Assembly: GCA_004153385.1 (NCBI GenBank)
Contig: SDAL01000002.1
Location: forward strand, 186,001 to 250,000
Reading direction: 5' to 3'
DNA: 64,000 bases
Source: Paracoccaceae bacterium
GTDB taxonomy: Bacteria; Pseudomonadota; Alphaproteobacteria; Rhodobacterales; Rhodobacteraceae
Shown here: piece after piece, positions 42,575 through 56,231 of the stretch
How positions within the stretch are numbered: position 1 is the first letter of the stretch
Layout of the letters: each line of letters begins with the position of its first letter
Position numbers and translations under genes: made by a program
Notes under the pieces: generated by a model
Told to the model about the DNA's origin: nothing
Databases searched by the model: none
What the model saw: only the letters and a program-made list of their open reading frames with translations

Positions 42575-43693
42575 ATGAAGATCAGCATTGAACGTGCAGC
42601 GCTTTTGAAAGCCGTATCGCAGGCGCAATCGGTCGTCGAACGCCGAAACACGATCCCGATTCTGGCCAATGTCTTGATCGAAGCGGAAGGCGATAGTGTT
42701 TCGTTCCGTGCGACCGATCTGGACATCGAGGTGGTCGACCGCGCGCCCGCACAGGTCGAGCGCGCAGGGGCCAGCACTGTATCTGCCGTCATGTTGCACG
42801 AAATCGTTCGCAAGTTGCCGGACGGCGCGTTGGTGACCCTGACCGCCGATGCCGATGCAGGCCGTATGAATGTTGAGGCAGGCCGGTCCAGCTTCCATCT
42901 GGCGACCTTGCCGAAAGAAGATTTTCCGGTCATGGCGACCTCGGACTATGCGGCGAATTTTGCCGCCAAGGCAGGCGTGTTGAAACGGCTGTTCGAGAAA
43001 TCGCGGTTTGCGATTTCTACAGAGGAAACCCGGTATTATCTGAACGGTGTTTATCTGCATGTTACCGCCGGCGAGGATGGTCAGGTGCTGCGCGCAGTTG
43101 CCACCGACGGTCACCGTCTGGCACGAATCGATGCGCCGCTCCCCGATGGGGCAGAAGGGATGCCCGGTGTGATTGTTCCGCGAAAAACCGTGGGCGAGTT
43201 GCGCAAGCTTCTGGATGAAGACGATGTGCAGATCAATGTGTCGGTGTCCGAAACCAAGGTCCGTTTCGCCACCCCGACGATTACCCTGACATCCAAGGTG
43301 ATTGACGGCACATTCCCTGATTACACACGGGTTATCCCCGTTGGAAACACCAAGCGGCTTGAAGTTGATGCCAGCGAATTTGCCAAGGCGGTTGACCGAG
43401 TGGCGACGGTGTCATCCGAGCGTTCGCGCGCGGTGAAGCTTGCGCTGGAGGCCGATAAGCTGGTCTTGTCGGTGAACGCCCCCGATGCAGGCGCGGCCGA
43501 AGAAGAGCTGGTTGTTGCCTATTCCGACGAACGGCTCGAAATCGGGTTCAATGCAAAATATCTACTGGAAATCGCCAATCAGGTAGATCGGGAGAACGCC
43601 GTATTTCTGTTCAATTCGTCCGGCGATCCCACCTTGATGCGGGAAGGCAACGACGCATCGGCGGTGTATGTCGTGATGCCGATGCGCGTTTGA
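42575..43693 (+). CDS. dnaN: DNA polymerase III beta sliding clamp
   Basis: Processivity clamp of 372 residues in three similar domains, starting MKISIERAALLKAVSQAQSV and VVERRNTIPILANVLIEA, and ending in the family pattern SSGDPTLMREG...AVYVVMPMRV. ATG 42575 has GAGGG six bases upstream; ATG 42569 is two codons earlier. It lies 128 bases past dnaA and 54 bases before recF, the conserved dnaA-dnaN-recF order. Confidence 0.97.
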   Translation: MKISIERAALLKAVSQAQSVVERRNTIPILANVLIEAEGDSVSFRATDLDIEVVDRAPAQVERAGASTVSAVMLHEIVRKLPDGALVTLTADADAGRMNVEAGRSSFHLATLPKEDFPVMATSDYAANFAAKAGVLKRLFEKSRFAISTEETRYYLNGVYLHVTAGEDGQVLRAVATDGHRLARIDAPLPDGAEGMPGVIVPRKTVGELRKLLDEDDVQINVSVSETKVRFATPTITLTSKVIDGTFPDYTRVIPVGNTKRLEVDASEFAKAVDRVATVSSERSRAVKLALEADKLVLSVNAPDAGAAEEELVVAYSDERLEIGFNAKYLLEIANQVDRENAVFLFNSSGDPTLMREGNDASAVYVVMPMRV

Positions 43694-43747
43694 TGTGACG
43701 GTTAATACCTCCGGCGGGGGTGTGTCCAACAAGGTAAGAGGGGCCGC

Positions 43748-44803
43748 ATGCTAACGGAACTGACGCTTTTGCAGTTTCGCTCGCATGACAGGGCCGTTTT
43801 GCAGCTTGATGCACGTCCGGTCGCGATTTTCGGCCCCAACGGGGCTGGCAAGACCAATATTCTTGAAGCTGTATCCATGTTGTCGCCGGGGCGGGGTCTG
43901 CGTCGTGCGGCAAGCGAGGATTTGATGCGCCAAGGCCATCTGGTTGGCTGGAAGCTGCGTGCCACGCTCGATGGCCACGAGCTGGAAACCGGCTGTTTGC
44001 CGGGGCAGTCCCGAACTCTGAAACTGGATGGAAAACCTGCAGCGCAAACGGTGCTGGGCCATATAGCGCGGATATTGTGGCTTGTGCCCGCGATGGATCG
44101 GCTGTGGATCGAGGGCGCCGAGGGGCGACGGCGGTTTCTGGACAGGATGACGATGTCGTTTCATCCGGGCCATGCCGATGCCAGTCTTGTTTACGAAAAA
44201 GCAATGCGCGAACGGAACCGTCTGCTCAAAGACGGGGTGCGTGACCGGACATGGTATCATGCGCTCGAAGCGCAGATGGTGGGGGCAGGGCTTGATATTC
44301 GGGCCAACCGCGTCGATGCGATCGCCCGTATCATGGCCGCGCAAGCCGGAGCCAGAACAGCCTTTCCTGCAGCGGATCTGCAGATCGCCAATGACGATGC
44401 GGAGGATTTGGCCCAAGCGCTTCATGAAGGGCGGATGCAGGATATGGCGGCGGGGCGCACCTTGCAGGGGCCGCACCGCGCCGATCTTGTGGCCCGCTAT
44501 CAGGCAAAAAATGCGCCGGCGGCCCAATGCTCTACAGGCGAACAAAAGGCGCTGTTGCTTTCGCTCGTGCTGGCGAATGCCCGCGCCTTGGAGGATGCAC
44601 CGGTGATCTTGTTGCTCGATGAGGTGGCCGCCCATCTGGATACCGCGCGCCGTGGTGCGTTATACGATGAAATCTGCGCTCTGTCCGCGCAGGTGTTCAT
44701 GACCGCCACCGAGCAGGCGCTTTTCGACAGCCTTGGCGCGCGCGGGCACTATCTGCGTGTGAGCGAGGCGGATGGCACATCCTTGACGCAGCCGGTCCCT
44801 TGA
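43748..44803 (+). CDS. recF: DNA replication and repair protein RecF
   Basis: A 351-residue SMC-like ATPase that loads RecA at gaps together with RecOR. Walker A is FGPNGAGKTNILEAVSML near residue 30, the ABC signature is CSTGEQKALLLSL near residue 260, and Walker B is ILLLDEVAAHLD near residue 287. It closes the dnaA-dnaN-recF cluster; gyrB follows after 209 bases with its own promoter. Confidence 0.95.
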   Translation: MLTELTLLQFRSHDRAVLQLDARPVAIFGPNGAGKTNILEAVSMLSPGRGLRRAASEDLMRQGHLVGWKLRATLDGHELETGCLPGQSRTLKLDGKPAAQTVLGHIARILWLVPAMDRLWIEGAEGRRRFLDRMTMSFHPGHADASLVYEKAMRERNRLLKDGVRDRTWYHALEAQMVGAGLDIRANRVDAIARIMAAQAGARTAFPAADLQIANDDAEDLAQALHEGRMQDMAAGRTLQGPHRADLVARYQAKNAPAAQCSTGEQKALLLSLVLANARALEDAPVILLLDEVAAHLDTARRGALYDEICALSAQVFMTATEQALFDSLGARGHYLRVSEADGTSLTQPVP

Positions 44804-44955
44804 CGCAGGCCGCCGCGCCCTGAAGCCTGCCGTGTGCAGGGCGGGGACAAACGCGATCTCCGCATCGCCCGTGATGCGCGCGCGCCAAGATTTCCCCCAC
44901 GGAATCCTTCTTCCGCAAGTTGCACCAGATATGTCCTAATACTTGTGTCGGATGC

Positions 44956-44984
44956 GTGACATTCCGGTGCCAAGGCCCTATAAA
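44956..44984 (+). promoter_or_regulatory. Candidate gyrB promoter
   Basis: GTGACA (44956-44961), a 17-base spacer, then TATAAA (44979-44984). This is the best sigma-70-like match in the window and lies about 28 bases before the gyrB start. Confidence 0.6.
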
Positions 44985-45000
44985 AACGAGACCGAAATAA

Positions 45001-47463
<2,463 letters not shown>

Positions 47464-47473
47464 TATCTGAATA

Positions 47474-47504
47474 CAACGGGGCCTGCGATCTGCTGGCCCC
47501 GTTG
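47474..47504 (+). terminator. Hairpin after gyrB
   Basis: Perfect ten-base arms CAACGGGGCC/GGCCCCGTTG around an 11-base loop, 11 bases past the stop; no T-run. Confidence 0.55.
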
Positions 47505-47547
47505 GAATATGTCGTTGGTGCGCCCAGTGAAACACAAGGTCCGGTAG

Positions 47548-48888
47548 ATGATGCAATGGGATGCCCTTCTAAGCGATGATCGTCTGTGCCAGCCGAAGGC
47601 ACGCCCGACATCCACACGGTCCAATTTCGTGCAGGATTATGACCGGATCGTCTTTTCCGCGCCGTTTCGCAGGCTGGCGAACAAAACCCAAGTGCAGCCG
47701 CTTTACGAAAATGATCATGTGCATCACCGGCTGATCCACTCGATCGAGGTCAGCTCTGTCGGGCGCAATCTGGCAACGATCATCGCCAGATGGATGGTGG
47801 AGCAGCATCACCTTGACGCTGCGCGCGAACGCGATCTTCCCGATATCGTCCAAGCCGCCTGTGTGGCCCATGATATCGGCAACCCTCCTTTCGGCCACTC
47901 CGGCGAGGCTGCGATGGGCGGCTGGTTTGCGGCAGGGTTCGCGCAGGCCAAAACGGGCGTTCTGGCAACCCTTGATCCAGCGTTGCGCCGGCAGTTCGAG
48001 GCATTCGAGGGCAATGCCCAAGGCTTCCGTATCCTGTCGCGACTGGAGATGTATCGCAATGATGGCGGGATGCGCCTGTCCAAAGCGGTGTTGGGCGCCT
48101 TTGCGAAATACCCTGTGGATGCGCAATCATGCGGAAAAATAACCGAAACCTACTCGGGTGTGAAAAAATTCGGGCTGTTTCACTCCGATCTTGGGCTTTT
48201 TGAATCAGTCGCCCAGACGCTTGGTCTGCCCAAAGAGGTAGATAACGGCGGGCAGTTCTGGCGCCGACATCCGTTGGTCTTCGTGGTCGAGGCAGCGGAC
48301 GACATCTGTTATAATATCGTCGATCTGGAAGATGCCTTTACCACGGGCGAGCTGTCGTTCGGGGCCGTGCGTGCGTTGTTGCTGGGCGATGCGGTCGGAG
48401 AAGGCCCCAGTGACGAAAGCGATGCCACCCAAGCCGAACAAATCGCCCATTTGCGCGCTCTGGCCATTGGTCGCGCGGTTGAAAGTTGTGCTCAGGCGTT
48501 CATTCGCAACTATCCCGCGATCATGGACGGCACATTTTCGACCTCCCTCGTGGAAAGCTGCGATATGTCACGGCAAATTCTGGCCATGAAGAAAACCGCA
48601 GGCACGGAAATTTTCACCGCCCGCCGCAAGACAGAGCTGGAACTCTCCGGCCGCCAGATCATTGCAAATATCCTCTCGGGGGTCTTGCCGGTTTATGACG
48701 ATCTGGCCGCGCAGGGGTGGGACGTGGACCGGATCAATGACCACTCCCGGCATCTGGTGCGTGCATTGGGGCTGGATCTGCGCGATATCACCACGCCCGA
48801 GACCGCGCTGCACGCCTTGTCAGATTTCACCTCCGGCATGACAGACCGCTATGCATTGCGCATCTCGCGGATGCTGTCAGGGATCTGA
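47548..48888 (+). CDS. dgt: dNTP triphosphohydrolase (Dgt-type HD protein)
   Basis: A 446-residue HD-domain enzyme that splits dGTP or other dNTPs to nucleoside and triphosphate, acting on the dNTP pool. Metal ligands are His in VHHRLIHSIEV near residue 62, the HD pair in CVAHDIGNPPFGHSGE near residue 110, and Asp in VVEAADDICYNIVDLED near residue 250. RLANKTQVQPL near residue 45 is also family-typical. AAGGT precedes ATG 47548. It overlaps the convergent acyl-CoA synthetase gene by 12 bases. Confidence 0.93.
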   Translation: MMQWDALLSDDRLCQPKARPTSTRSNFVQDYDRIVFSAPFRRLANKTQVQPLYENDHVHHRLIHSIEVSSVGRNLATIIARWMVEQHHLDAARERDLPDIVQAACVAHDIGNPPFGHSGEAAMGGWFAAGFAQAKTGVLATLDPALRRQFEAFEGNAQGFRILSRLEMYRNDGGMRLSKAVLGAFAKYPVDAQSCGKITETYSGVKKFGLFHSDLGLFESVAQTLGLPKEVDNGGQFWRRHPLVFVVEAADDICYNIVDLEDAFTTGELSFGAVRALLLGDAVGEGPSDESDATQAEQIAHLRALAIGRAVESCAQAFIRNYPAIMDGTFSTSLVESCDMSRQILAMKKTAGTEIFTARRKTELELSGRQIIANILSGVLPVYDDLAAQGWDVDRINDHSRHLVRALGLDLRDITTPETALHALSDFTSGMTDRYALRISRMLSGI

Positions 48889-50799
48889 GGGCGCGGGCGC
48901 CTCTTGCGTCTGCAGCGTCCAAGGCACGGAGAATGTATCCAGACACTGGTGAAGCGCCGCCTTGTTACAAGAGCCATGACAGGTGATAACCGCCAGAAAA
49001 CCACGTTTGCGGTCATTGGTCACCTCGTGCACCGATGCCTCCACACCGGCGTCCGCCAAGGTCTGGGACAGCACCCGTGCAATCGCGCGCTGGCGCAAGG
49101 CCGGTTTGAATACTTTGCCAACGCCGGTTTTCGGCAGCTCGTCGATGATCTCCAGATATTTTGGCAGGGCGGCGCGTTCGTTGATGTTTGCTTTCAGGAC
49201 CTCCAGAAGCTCTGCCTCGCTCACCGTCGCGCCTTCGCACAGTTCGACGTAGACACATGGCATCTCGCCCGAGACCGGATCGGGCTGGCCTATGGCCGCG
49301 GCCTGGGCCACTTGGGGATGCTGCATCAAGGGATCCTCTATCACGCCGGGGTCGATGTTATGACCACCGCGGATAATCACATCCTTGGCCCGCCCCGTGA
49401 TCCACAGATAGCCTTGGGCATCCAGACGCCCCAGATCGCCTGTCGGCAGATAGGGGGCTGCGTCAAAAATCGCGGGATCATTGCTTGCGGTGCTATAGGG
49501 GGAGGCAGGCGAGAGCCCCGGCGAAGAAACGCAGATCTCGCCCACCTCGTCTGTCGCGCAGGGGCGGGGTGGGTTCTCGTCGCGGGTCAGGATCTGGACC
49601 TTGCAGTAGGGCAGCGGCAACCCCACAGAGCCCAGACGCTTCTCTCCCACAGGCGGGTTGACCGCAACCAGACAGGTGGCCTCTGTCAATCCATAGCCTT
49701 CTGCAACTTCTACGCCTGTGGCCTTGTGAAAGCGGTGATACAGATCGCGCGACATCGGCGCGGAACCCGAGATGGCGATACGCAGCGACGAGATATCGGC
49801 ATCGACAGGACGCTGCATCAGCCCCGATAGCGCGGTCGGCACAGTGATCATGAAACTGACCTTCCAACGTTCGATCAGCTGCCAGAAATTGTCCATGACG
49901 CCTGCGCCACGATAGCCCGAGGGTGTGGGAAAGACGACATGCGCACCGCTGGCAATCGCCGACATCAGCACCGGATAAGCTGCAAACACATGAAACATCG
50001 GCAGCGGACATATCATGACATCTTGTTCGTCAAACAGCAAAGAGCCGCCAAGCCAGCCGTTGTATATCATGCCCGAGATCTGGTGATAGGCCAGTTTCGG
50101 CGCGCCCGTCGTGCCGCCTGTGTGAAAGCACGCGGCAATGCGATCTTTTTGCGGATCGTCAAACGCCAGCGCCTCGCCATTGGACCGCGCCATCTCGCGG
50201 TGCAGGTTCATCACCCGTGCATGATGCTGGCATTTGGGGCGCGGCCGGATCAGGTGGACCAAGGCGCGCTTGGGTTTTGGCAGATATCGCGCCAGATCCA
50301 CTTCCAGGACGGTGCGCACACAAGGTGCCTGCGCCACTGCAAGCCCTGCTTTTTGCGACAGATCTGTCTTGGGAAATGCCTTCAGGGTGATCAGGGCCTT
50401 GGCGCCGGTTTCGCGCAAAAGCGCGGCAATATGATCGGGCTCCAGAAGCGGGTTGATCGGGGTAACGATCCCCGCCATCGTGCCGGCCAGAAACGCGATC
50501 ACCGCCTCGTTGCAATTGGGCAGCAGATAGGCCACCCGATCTGTCGGCCCGATCCCGATGTCGTGCAGAACATTGGCAAGGCGAATGGCCTGCGCCTCCA
50601 GCTCCGCCCATGTCAGCGTTTCTGCAGGGGCGTTCCTGTCTGCTGTCAGTTGAAACGAGATGGCAGGTCGTGCGCCGTGGCGGCGGGCCGTTCGCGCCAG
50701 ATAAGCCGCCATGCTATGTTCGGTCAGTCGGTCGGCCCACGGGGCTTGGGCTTCGATAGCGGCGCAATCTTCTACTGTAGTGAAGCTATAGTGTTGCAT
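48877..50799 (-). CDS. AMP-forming acyl-CoA synthetase
   Basis: A 640-residue adenylate-forming enzyme activating a carboxylic acid to its CoA thioester. The AMP loop is FHTGGTTGAPKLAYHQ near residue 225, EGYGLTEATCL near residue 370, TGDLGRLDAQGYLWITGR near residue 455, and the acyltransfer lysine region LPKTGVGKVFKPALR near residue 570. The 70-residue C-terminal extension and the loop near residue 180 match the PRK07529-type subfamily rather than being novel. Substrate unknown. It is downstream of valS but separated by 240 bases. Confidence 0.88.
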   Translation of the reverse strand: MQHYSFTTVEDCAAIEAQAPWADRLTEHSMAAYLARTARRHGARPAISFQLTADRNAPAETLTWAELEAQAIRLANVLHDIGIGPTDRVAYLLPNCNEAVIAFLAGTMAGIVTPINPLLEPDHIAALLRETGAKALITLKAFPKTDLSQKAGLAVAQAPCVRTVLEVDLARYLPKPKRALVHLIRPRPKCQHHARVMNLHREMARSNGEALAFDDPQKDRIAACFHTGGTTGAPKLAYHQISGMIYNGWLGGSLLFDEQDVMICPLPMFHVFAAYPVLMSAIASGAHVVFPTPSGYRGAGVMDNFWQLIERWKVSFMITVPTALSGLMQRPVDADISSLRIAISGSAPMSRDLYHRFHKATGVEVAEGYGLTEATCLVAVNPPVGEKRLGSVGLPLPYCKVQILTRDENPPRPCATDEVGEICVSSPGLSPASPYSTASNDPAIFDAAPYLPTGDLGRLDAQGYLWITGRAKDVIIRGGHNIDPGVIEDPLMQHPQVAQAAAIGQPDPVSGEMPCVYVELCEGATVSEAELLEVLKANINERAALPKYLEIIDELPKTGVGKVFKPALRQRAIARVLSQTLADAGVEASVHEVTNDRKRGFLAVITCHGSCNKAALHQCLDTFSVPWTLQTQEAPAPSDP

Positions 50800-50949
50800 C
50801 CCGCATCCCCCAATATTGCACCGGCGGCTGTGTCTGGACAGTCTGCCGATCTAAATCATGCCCTTCACGCTGTTCGATGAGCAAGTTTTTTCGTGACATA
50901 ATCATGACGTAAACACCACCGACGCCACATGACGGCAGGTGAAAACGCG

Positions 50950-50982
50950 CTTCGGGGCCGGAGTTGTGTTCCGGCCCCGAAG
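50950..50982 (-). terminator. Hairpin terminator downstream of valS
   Basis: Twelve-base perfect arms (CTTCGGGGCCGG and CCGGCCCCGAAG) around a nine-base loop, followed on the minus strand by CGCGTTTTC. It separates valS from the acyl-CoA synthetase gene. Confidence 0.7.
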
Positions 50983-51039
50983 GGATTACCGGGCGACGCC
51001 ACCCGCTACAGGTGCGGCCCGTTCAGGCGGGGCGATCTG

Positions 51040-54000
51040 TCAGGCCAGCGCATCCAGCCGCGTGACGGCAGCCGCAATTTTGCCTGCCTCTTCTTCGCGA
51101 AGAGCCAGATTGGCACGGGTTTCGTCAATGACGTCAGGCTCGGCTTTTTCAAGGAACTTCGGGTTTTCAAGCCGTTTGCGCATGCCCGCGATTTCTTTTT
51201 CGATCTTGCCGAGGGCCTTTTCCAGCCGTGCCTTTTCGGCGGTGACATCAATCACCCCCTCCAGCGGCAGGCCGAACAATGCCCCTTGCGCCGGAATGGA
51301 AATGGCCCCTTTGGTCACGGCCCCTTCGGTGATTGTCTCGACCCGCGCCAGTTTCAGGATCAGTGCCTCGTTATTGGCAAGCGCCGCGCGGGCAGGGGCG
51401 TCGGCCTCGGCCAGAAGCATCGGCAGCTTCAATCCGACTGGCACACCCATCTGGGCACGCGATGACCGGATTTCCTCGATCAGGGAAATTACCCAGTTCA
51501 TCTCGCTGTCTGCGGCCACATCCACCAGATCGGCGGCGGTGTAGTCGGGCCAGTCGGCATGAACCAGAAGGCCGCTTCGCGGACCGGTCAGCTCCCACAG
51601 CTCTTCGGTGATGAAGGGCATGATCGGATGCAGCAGGATATAGCACTGGTCCAGAACCCAGCGCATGGTCTGGCGGGTCTCGTCGGCATAGGGCCCGTCA
51701 AACAGCGGCTTGGCAAATTCCACATACCAGTCGCAGACCTTACCCCAGACAAAGCCGTAAAGCGCATGCGCGGCATCGTTGAATTGATAACCGGCGAGGG
51801 CGGCATCGACCTCTTCGCGGGTTTTGGCAACCTCGCCCACGATCCAGCGGTTGACCGTGTGCACAGGCGCAGGCCGACCCGAAGGCGCGCCTTCGAACAC
51901 GCCGTTCATCTCGGCGAAGCGTGTGGCGTTCCAGATCTTCGTGCCGAAATTGCGATAGCCCGCGATCCGGTCCTTGGACAGTTTCAGAACGCCGCCCAAG
52001 GCCGCCATGGAGGTATTGGTAAACCGCAGCGCATCAGCCCCGTATTCGTCGATAATCTCCAGCGGGTCGATGACATTGCCCGTGGTCTTCGACATCTTCT
52101 TGCCCTTTTCGTCGCGGACAAGCTGATGCAGATAGACGGTGTGGAAAGGCTCTTTGTCGACCACCGCAAGCTGCATCATCATCATCCGGGCGACCCAGAA
52201 AAACAGGATGTCAAAGCCGGTGACCAGCACATCGGTGGGAAAGTACTTCGCCAATTCGTCTGTGGGTTCGGGCCAGCCCAGCGTACCGATCGGCCACAGC
52301 CCCGAGGAAAACCATGTATCCAGCACATCGGGATCGCGCCAGACCGGATAAACCAGACGGGTCGGGTCCTGATTGATATTATATTCGGCAAGCGAGGCTG
52401 CAAGCGCGTCAATGGCGGCGTGTTTATCGGCCACCTCAATGATCCTTGCCACGCTCAGCGGCACGGGAATATCGGCGATCTCGTCGCGGAAGGCGTTGAT
52501 CACATCGTCGAAATTGGCCGCACAATGGTGTACATCGCCACGGTGCAACATCCCGCCCGCGTTCAGCAAACGGCCCAGTTCCACCTCGTCCAGATCGCCG
52601 TTGCCCTCGTCATCGCGGAAATCGGGCGCGGACAGATCAAGGCCGTACCAGACGGGGATCTGGTGGCCCCACCACAGCTGGCGCGAAATGCACCACGGCT
52701 CGATGTTTTCCAGCCAGTGAAAATAGGTTTTCTCGCCCGCTTCGGGGATGATCTTGGTGCGGCCTTCGCGTACCGCATCCAACGCAGGGCCCACGATTTT
52801 TTCGGCATCCACAAACCACTGATCTGTCAGCATCGGTTCGATCACCACCTTGGAGCGGTCCCCGAACGGCTGCATGATCGGTTTGTCTTCGACATAAGGC
52901 ACGGTGACGGTAATTTCCTCGCCGTCCTCGTCTTTGGCTTTGGCCTCGACCATAACGGCCAGACCTGCGGCGTTGATATCCTCGACCACCAGACGGCGGG
53001 CCTCGAACCGGTCAAGACCGCGGTATTTCTCTGGTACAAGGTTCAGCGCATCGATTTCCATCTCGCCGGCAGGCGCGCCTGTGGCAATCTCGCGGGCGCG
53101 CTCCACGGCCTCTTCATAGGGGCGGCCATCGGCACGCATTGCGCCTTTCATATCCATCAGGCGATACATCGGCAGCGCATTGCGCTTGGCCACCTGATAA
53201 TCGTTGAAATCATGCGCGCCGGTGATTTTCACAGCGCCCGAGCCGAAGTCCGGATCGGGGTATTCGTCGCTGACAATCGGAATCAAGCGGTCACATAACG
53301 GCAGATGCACCATTTTACCGATGATCTCGCGATACCGCTCGTCGGTAGGATGCACGGCCACGGCACCATCGCCCAGCATGGTTTCGGGACGCGTGGTCGC
53401 GATCGAGATATAGTTGCGCTCTTCTTCCAGCGTGACGGTGCCGTCTTCGTCTTTCTCTCGGTAGGTATAGGTCTGCCCGTCCGCGAGCGTATATTTGAAG
53501 TGCCACATATGGCCGGCCACTTCGGTGTTCTCGACCTCCAGATCGGAAATCGCGGTTTCGAAATGGGGGTCCCAGTTGACCAGACGCTTGCCGCGATAGA
53601 TCATGCCTTTTTCATACATATCCACGAATACCTTGATCACGGCATCGTGGAAATTGGCACTGTTTTCGTGGCCTGTGCGCTGGTCACCCGGTGCGCCCGC
53701 CATGGTGAAGGCATTGCGCGACCAGTCGCAGCTGGAGCCCAAGCGTTTCAGCTGTTCGACAATGGTCGAGCCATACTGGCCTTTCCATTCCCAAACCTTG
53801 TCGAGAAACGCCTCGCGGCCCAATTCGGCACGTGTTGGCTGGCCGGTTTTGGCCAGTTCCTTTTCCACCATCAGCTGGGTGGCAATGCCCGCGTGATCCT
53901 GACCCGGCTGCCACAGGGTATCGAACCCGCGCATCCGGTGCCAACGCACCAGAATGTCCTGAATTGTGTTGTTGAACGCATGGCCCACATGCAGCGCGCC

Positions 54001-54144
54001 GGTGACGTTCGGCGGTGGGATCATAATGGTAAAGGTTTCGGGGCGCGAGGCATTGGCCCCCGCTTTGAAAGCGCCAGCCTCTTCCCATTTCGCATAGATG
54101 CGGGGTTCGGCTTCTTGAGCGTTGAAGGTTTTTTCCATGGGCAT
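51040..54144 (-). CDS. valS: Valyl-tRNA synthetase
   Basis: A 1034-residue class I synthetase charging tRNA-Val. The HIGH-type motif is [16 protein letters not shown] near residue 45, the KMSKS loop [11 protein letters not shown] near residue 540, an editing domain lies between (about 180-400), and a C-terminal coiled coil ends the protein ([20 protein letters not shown]). ATG 54144 has AGAGGA upstream; ATG 54138 is a second option. Single copy here and of usual length. Confidence 0.97.
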   Translation of the reverse strand: MPMEKTFNAQEAEPRIYAKWEEAGAFKAGANASRPETFTIMIPPPNVTGALHVGHAFNNTIQDILVRWHRMRGFDTLWQPGQDHAGIATQLMVEKELAKTGQPTRAELGREAFLDKVWEWKGQYGSTIVEQLKRLGSSCDWSRNAFTMAGAPGDQRTGHENSANFHDAVIKVFVDMYEKGMIYRGKRLVNWDPHFETAISDLEVENTEVAGHMWHFKYTLADGQTYTYREKDEDGTVTLEEERNYISIATTRPETMLGDGAVAVHPTDERYREIIGKMVHLPLCDRLIPIVSDEYPDPDFGSGAVKITGAHDFNDYQVAKRNALPMYRLMDMKGAMRADGRPYEEAVERAREIATGAPAGEMEIDALNLVPEKYRGLDRFEARRLVVEDINAAGLAVMVEAKAKDEDGEEITVTVPYVEDKPIMQPFGDRSKVVIEPMLTDQWFVDAEKIVGPALDAVREGRTKIIPEAGEKTYFHWLENIEPWCISRQLWWGHQIPVWYGLDLSAPDFRDDEGNGDLDEVELGRLLNAGGMLHRGDVHHCAANFDDVINAFRDEIADIPVPLSVARIIEVADKHAAIDALAASLAEYNINQDPTRLVYPVWRDPDVLDTWFSSGLWPIGTLGWPEPTDELAKYFPTDVLVTGFDILFFWVARMMMMQLAVVDKEPFHTVYLHQLVRDEKGKKMSKTTGNVIDPLEIIDEYGADALRFTNTSMAALGGVLKLSKDRIAGYRNFGTKIWNATRFAEMNGVFEGAPSGRPAPVHTVNRWIVGEVAKTREEVDAALAGYQFNDAAHALYGFVWGKVCDWYVEFAKPLFDGPYADETRQTMRWVLDQCYILLHPIMPFITEELWELTGPRSGLLVHADWPDYTAADLVDVAADSEMNWVISLIEEIRSSRAQMGVPVGLKLPMLLAEADAPARAALANNEALILKLARVETITEGAVTKGAISIPAQGALFGLPLEGVIDVTAEKARLEKALGKIEKEIAGMRKRLENPKFLEKAEPDVIDETRANLALREEEAGKIAAAVTRLDALA

Positions 54145-54272
54145 GCGTTCGGTCCTCTTGAAGGCTTGGGCCTTCTTAACGCGGCCCGGCCATGAGGAAA
54201 AGCCTTTGCAAGCCGCCGGATGTGCGCGGGCCCGTGCCGGTGGCGGCTGCGGGCCCGCATGTCGGCGGGCGG

Positions 54273-56231
54273 TCAGAGCGTGATACGGTAGCTGACGAAC
54301 CCGTCGGGCGCAGGGCCGGCCTCGGCAATATCCACGCCCTCGACCGTATCAAGGAACGCGCGCCCGCCCGGACCGGAGGTGAACGTGACGGTGGTATCGG
54401 GCAGGGCGACAAAGCCCCAGTTACCATCGGCAGACGGGTTGATCGTGCCTTCCTTTTGCACATAGCGCACCAGAATGTCGCGGTTGGTGTCGGGGCCGAC
54501 AAACACCACCTTGCTGCCATCCACGCCGGGGAAATTACCGCCCCCCGAGGCGCGATAGTTGTTGGTGGCCACGATGAATTCCTGTGCGGGGTCAATGGGC
54601 GCGCCGTCATAGGCCAGATCGACGATCCGGCCGCCTTTGCTGACCTGTGTGCCGTCGGCATCGTATTTGGCGGGTTTTGACAGATCCACCCTGTAGGTGA
54701 CCCCGTCGATCACATCGAAATTATAGCTGGGAAATTCGGGGTTGAGGAGGGCGGCATCCTGCGCCCCCGGCGTGATCTGGTTATAGGCCCCCATGGAGCG
54801 TTCCAGCCAGTCCTGAACTGTCTGGCCGTTCACCCGCATCGCGCGGAATGTGTTGGCATAAAGATAAAGATCGGCCACATTCTTGATGGCGATCGGGCCT
54901 GCGGGGACATTGGTGTAATACTCCGGCCCTCCGCGTCCGCCGCATTTGAACGGGGCGGCTGCCGATAAAACCGGCAGGTCCGCATGTTCGGTGTCCTTGA
55001 GCATATCCTTGGCATACCAAAGCTGCGCCTGGGAGACGATTTGCACCGACGGATCATCCGCAACAAGGGCGAAATAGCTTTGCAAGGGGGCGGCGGTTTC
55101 ACCCACCGGCTTGCGGATATAGGCCAGTGTCGCGTCGTGGTCGGGGGCGACGGCCTTCACGACCGCAGGCAGGCTGGCCACAAGCGGCGTGACCTCGCGC
55201 TCCTCGCGGGTATAGATCGGACGTGCTTCGCTGGTATGCTGGGCAATGTGCCAACGGCCGTCTTTTTGTTCCAGCATCAGATCGACAAGCCCCATATGCG
55301 AGCCCCAGAACCCCGCCATCACGGCCGGTTTTCCGTGTAAGGTGCCGCGCTCGGCATCCACGCCATCAATCCCCTCGTAATCGGGGCCGGGCAAGACGCG
55401 GTGCTGGTGGCCTGTGAAGATCACATCGATCCCGTCGACACCGGCCAGATGCAGGGCCGCGTTCTCCATGCCCTCCTCATAGGGCGCACCGTCGATGCCT
55501 GTGTGGGCAAGCGCCACGACCAGATCTGCCCCTTCGGCACGCAGTTGCGGCACCCATGCTTGTGCTGCCTTGACGATGTCGCGGGTCACAATGCGGCCTT
55601 TCAGATTGACCTCGTCCCACTGGGTGATCTGCGGCGGCACAAACCCGATCACACCGATCTTGACGAGGTGCATGTTGCCCGCGCCGTCGCTCAGCGCGCG
55701 TTCCATCAAAAGATACGGGGGGAGCAATGTGTCGTCTTCCAGCGGATCGTCGCCCAAACGCGCGCCGCGCACGGCGTTGGCGCACACAAAGGGGAAATCT
55801 GCCCCCGCAAGCGAGGCTTCCATGAAATCCAGACCGTAGTTGAATTCGTGATTGCCCACGGTGGCGCAATCATAGGCCAGAACATTCATTGCCTTCATCA
55901 TCGGGTGGACCTCGGCCGCCACCCCTTTTTGCATGGCGATATAATCGCCCAAGGGGTTGCCTTGCAGCAGGTCGCCGTTGTCGAACAAAAGCGCGTTCTG
56001 GGCCTCGTTGCGCAGCTGGGTGATCAGGGTCGCGGTCCGTGCCAACCCCTGCGTGTCGTCGGGTTTGTCGCCGTAGTAATCATAGGCTTCCAGAGCGACG
56101 TGGATATCGGTGGTTTCGATCAGGCGCAGGTGGATCTGGCCGCTTTCGGCGCGTGCTTTGAAAGGGTGGGCGATATAGGCCCCTGTGGCCACGCTCGCGG
56201 CAAGGAAGAAACGACGGGAAACCTGGGACAT
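54273..56231 (-). CDS. cpdB: 2',3'-cyclic-nucleotide 2'-phosphodiesterase / 3'-nucleotidase (CpdB-like)
   Basis: A periplasmic bifunctional enzyme of 652 residues that turns RNA-derived 2',3'-cyclic nucleotides into nucleosides for uptake. The N-terminus is a twin-arginine signal ([17 protein letters not shown]). The metallophosphatase domain has [35 protein letters not shown] near residue 125 and [13 protein letters not shown] near residue 270. The C-terminal nucleotidase domain has [16 protein letters not shown]. The frame extends 14 codons upstream, but ATG 56231 places the Tat motif correctly. Confidence 0.9.
   Translation of the reverse strand: MSQVSRRFFLAASVATGAYIAHPFKARAESGQIHLRLIETTDIHVALEAYDYYGDKPDDTQGLARTATLITQLRNEAQNALLFDNGDLLQGNPLGDYIAMQKGVAAEVHPMMKAMNVLAYDCATVGNHEFNYGLDFMEASLAGADFPFVCANAVRGARLGDDPLEDDTLLPPYLLMERALSDGAGNMHLVKIGVIGFVPPQITQWDEVNLKGRIVTRDIVKAAQAWVPQLRAEGADLVVALAHTGIDGAPYEEGMENAALHLAGVDGIDVIFTGHQHRVLPGPDYEGIDGVDAERGTLHGKPAVMAGFWGSHMGLVDLMLEQKDGRWHIAQHTSEARPIYTREEREVTPLVASLPAVVKAVAPDHDATLAYIRKPVGETAAPLQSYFALVADDPSVQIVSQAQLWYAKDMLKDTEHADLPVLSAAAPFKCGGRGGPEYYTNVPAGPIAIKNVADLYLYANTFRAMRVNGQTVQDWLERSMGAYNQITPGAQDAALLNPEFPSYNFDVIDGVTYRVDLSKPAKYDADGTQVSKGGRIVDLAYDGAPIDPAQEFIVATNNYRASGGGNFPGVDGSKVVFVGPDTNRDILVRYVQKEGTINPSADGNWGFVALPDTTVTFTSGPGGRAFLDTVEGVDIAEAGPAPDGFVSYRITL

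Noticed and set aside
48877-50799. Novel C-terminal domain on the acyl-CoA synthetase
   Set aside because: The extension and internal loop are features of the PRK07529-type subfamily and not unusual for it.
51559-53298. A 579-codon open frame on the plus strand opposite valS
   Set aside because: It lies wholly antisense to a complete, motif-rich valyl-tRNA synthetase; such long antisense frames are normal in GC-rich DNA and its translation has no recognisable domain.
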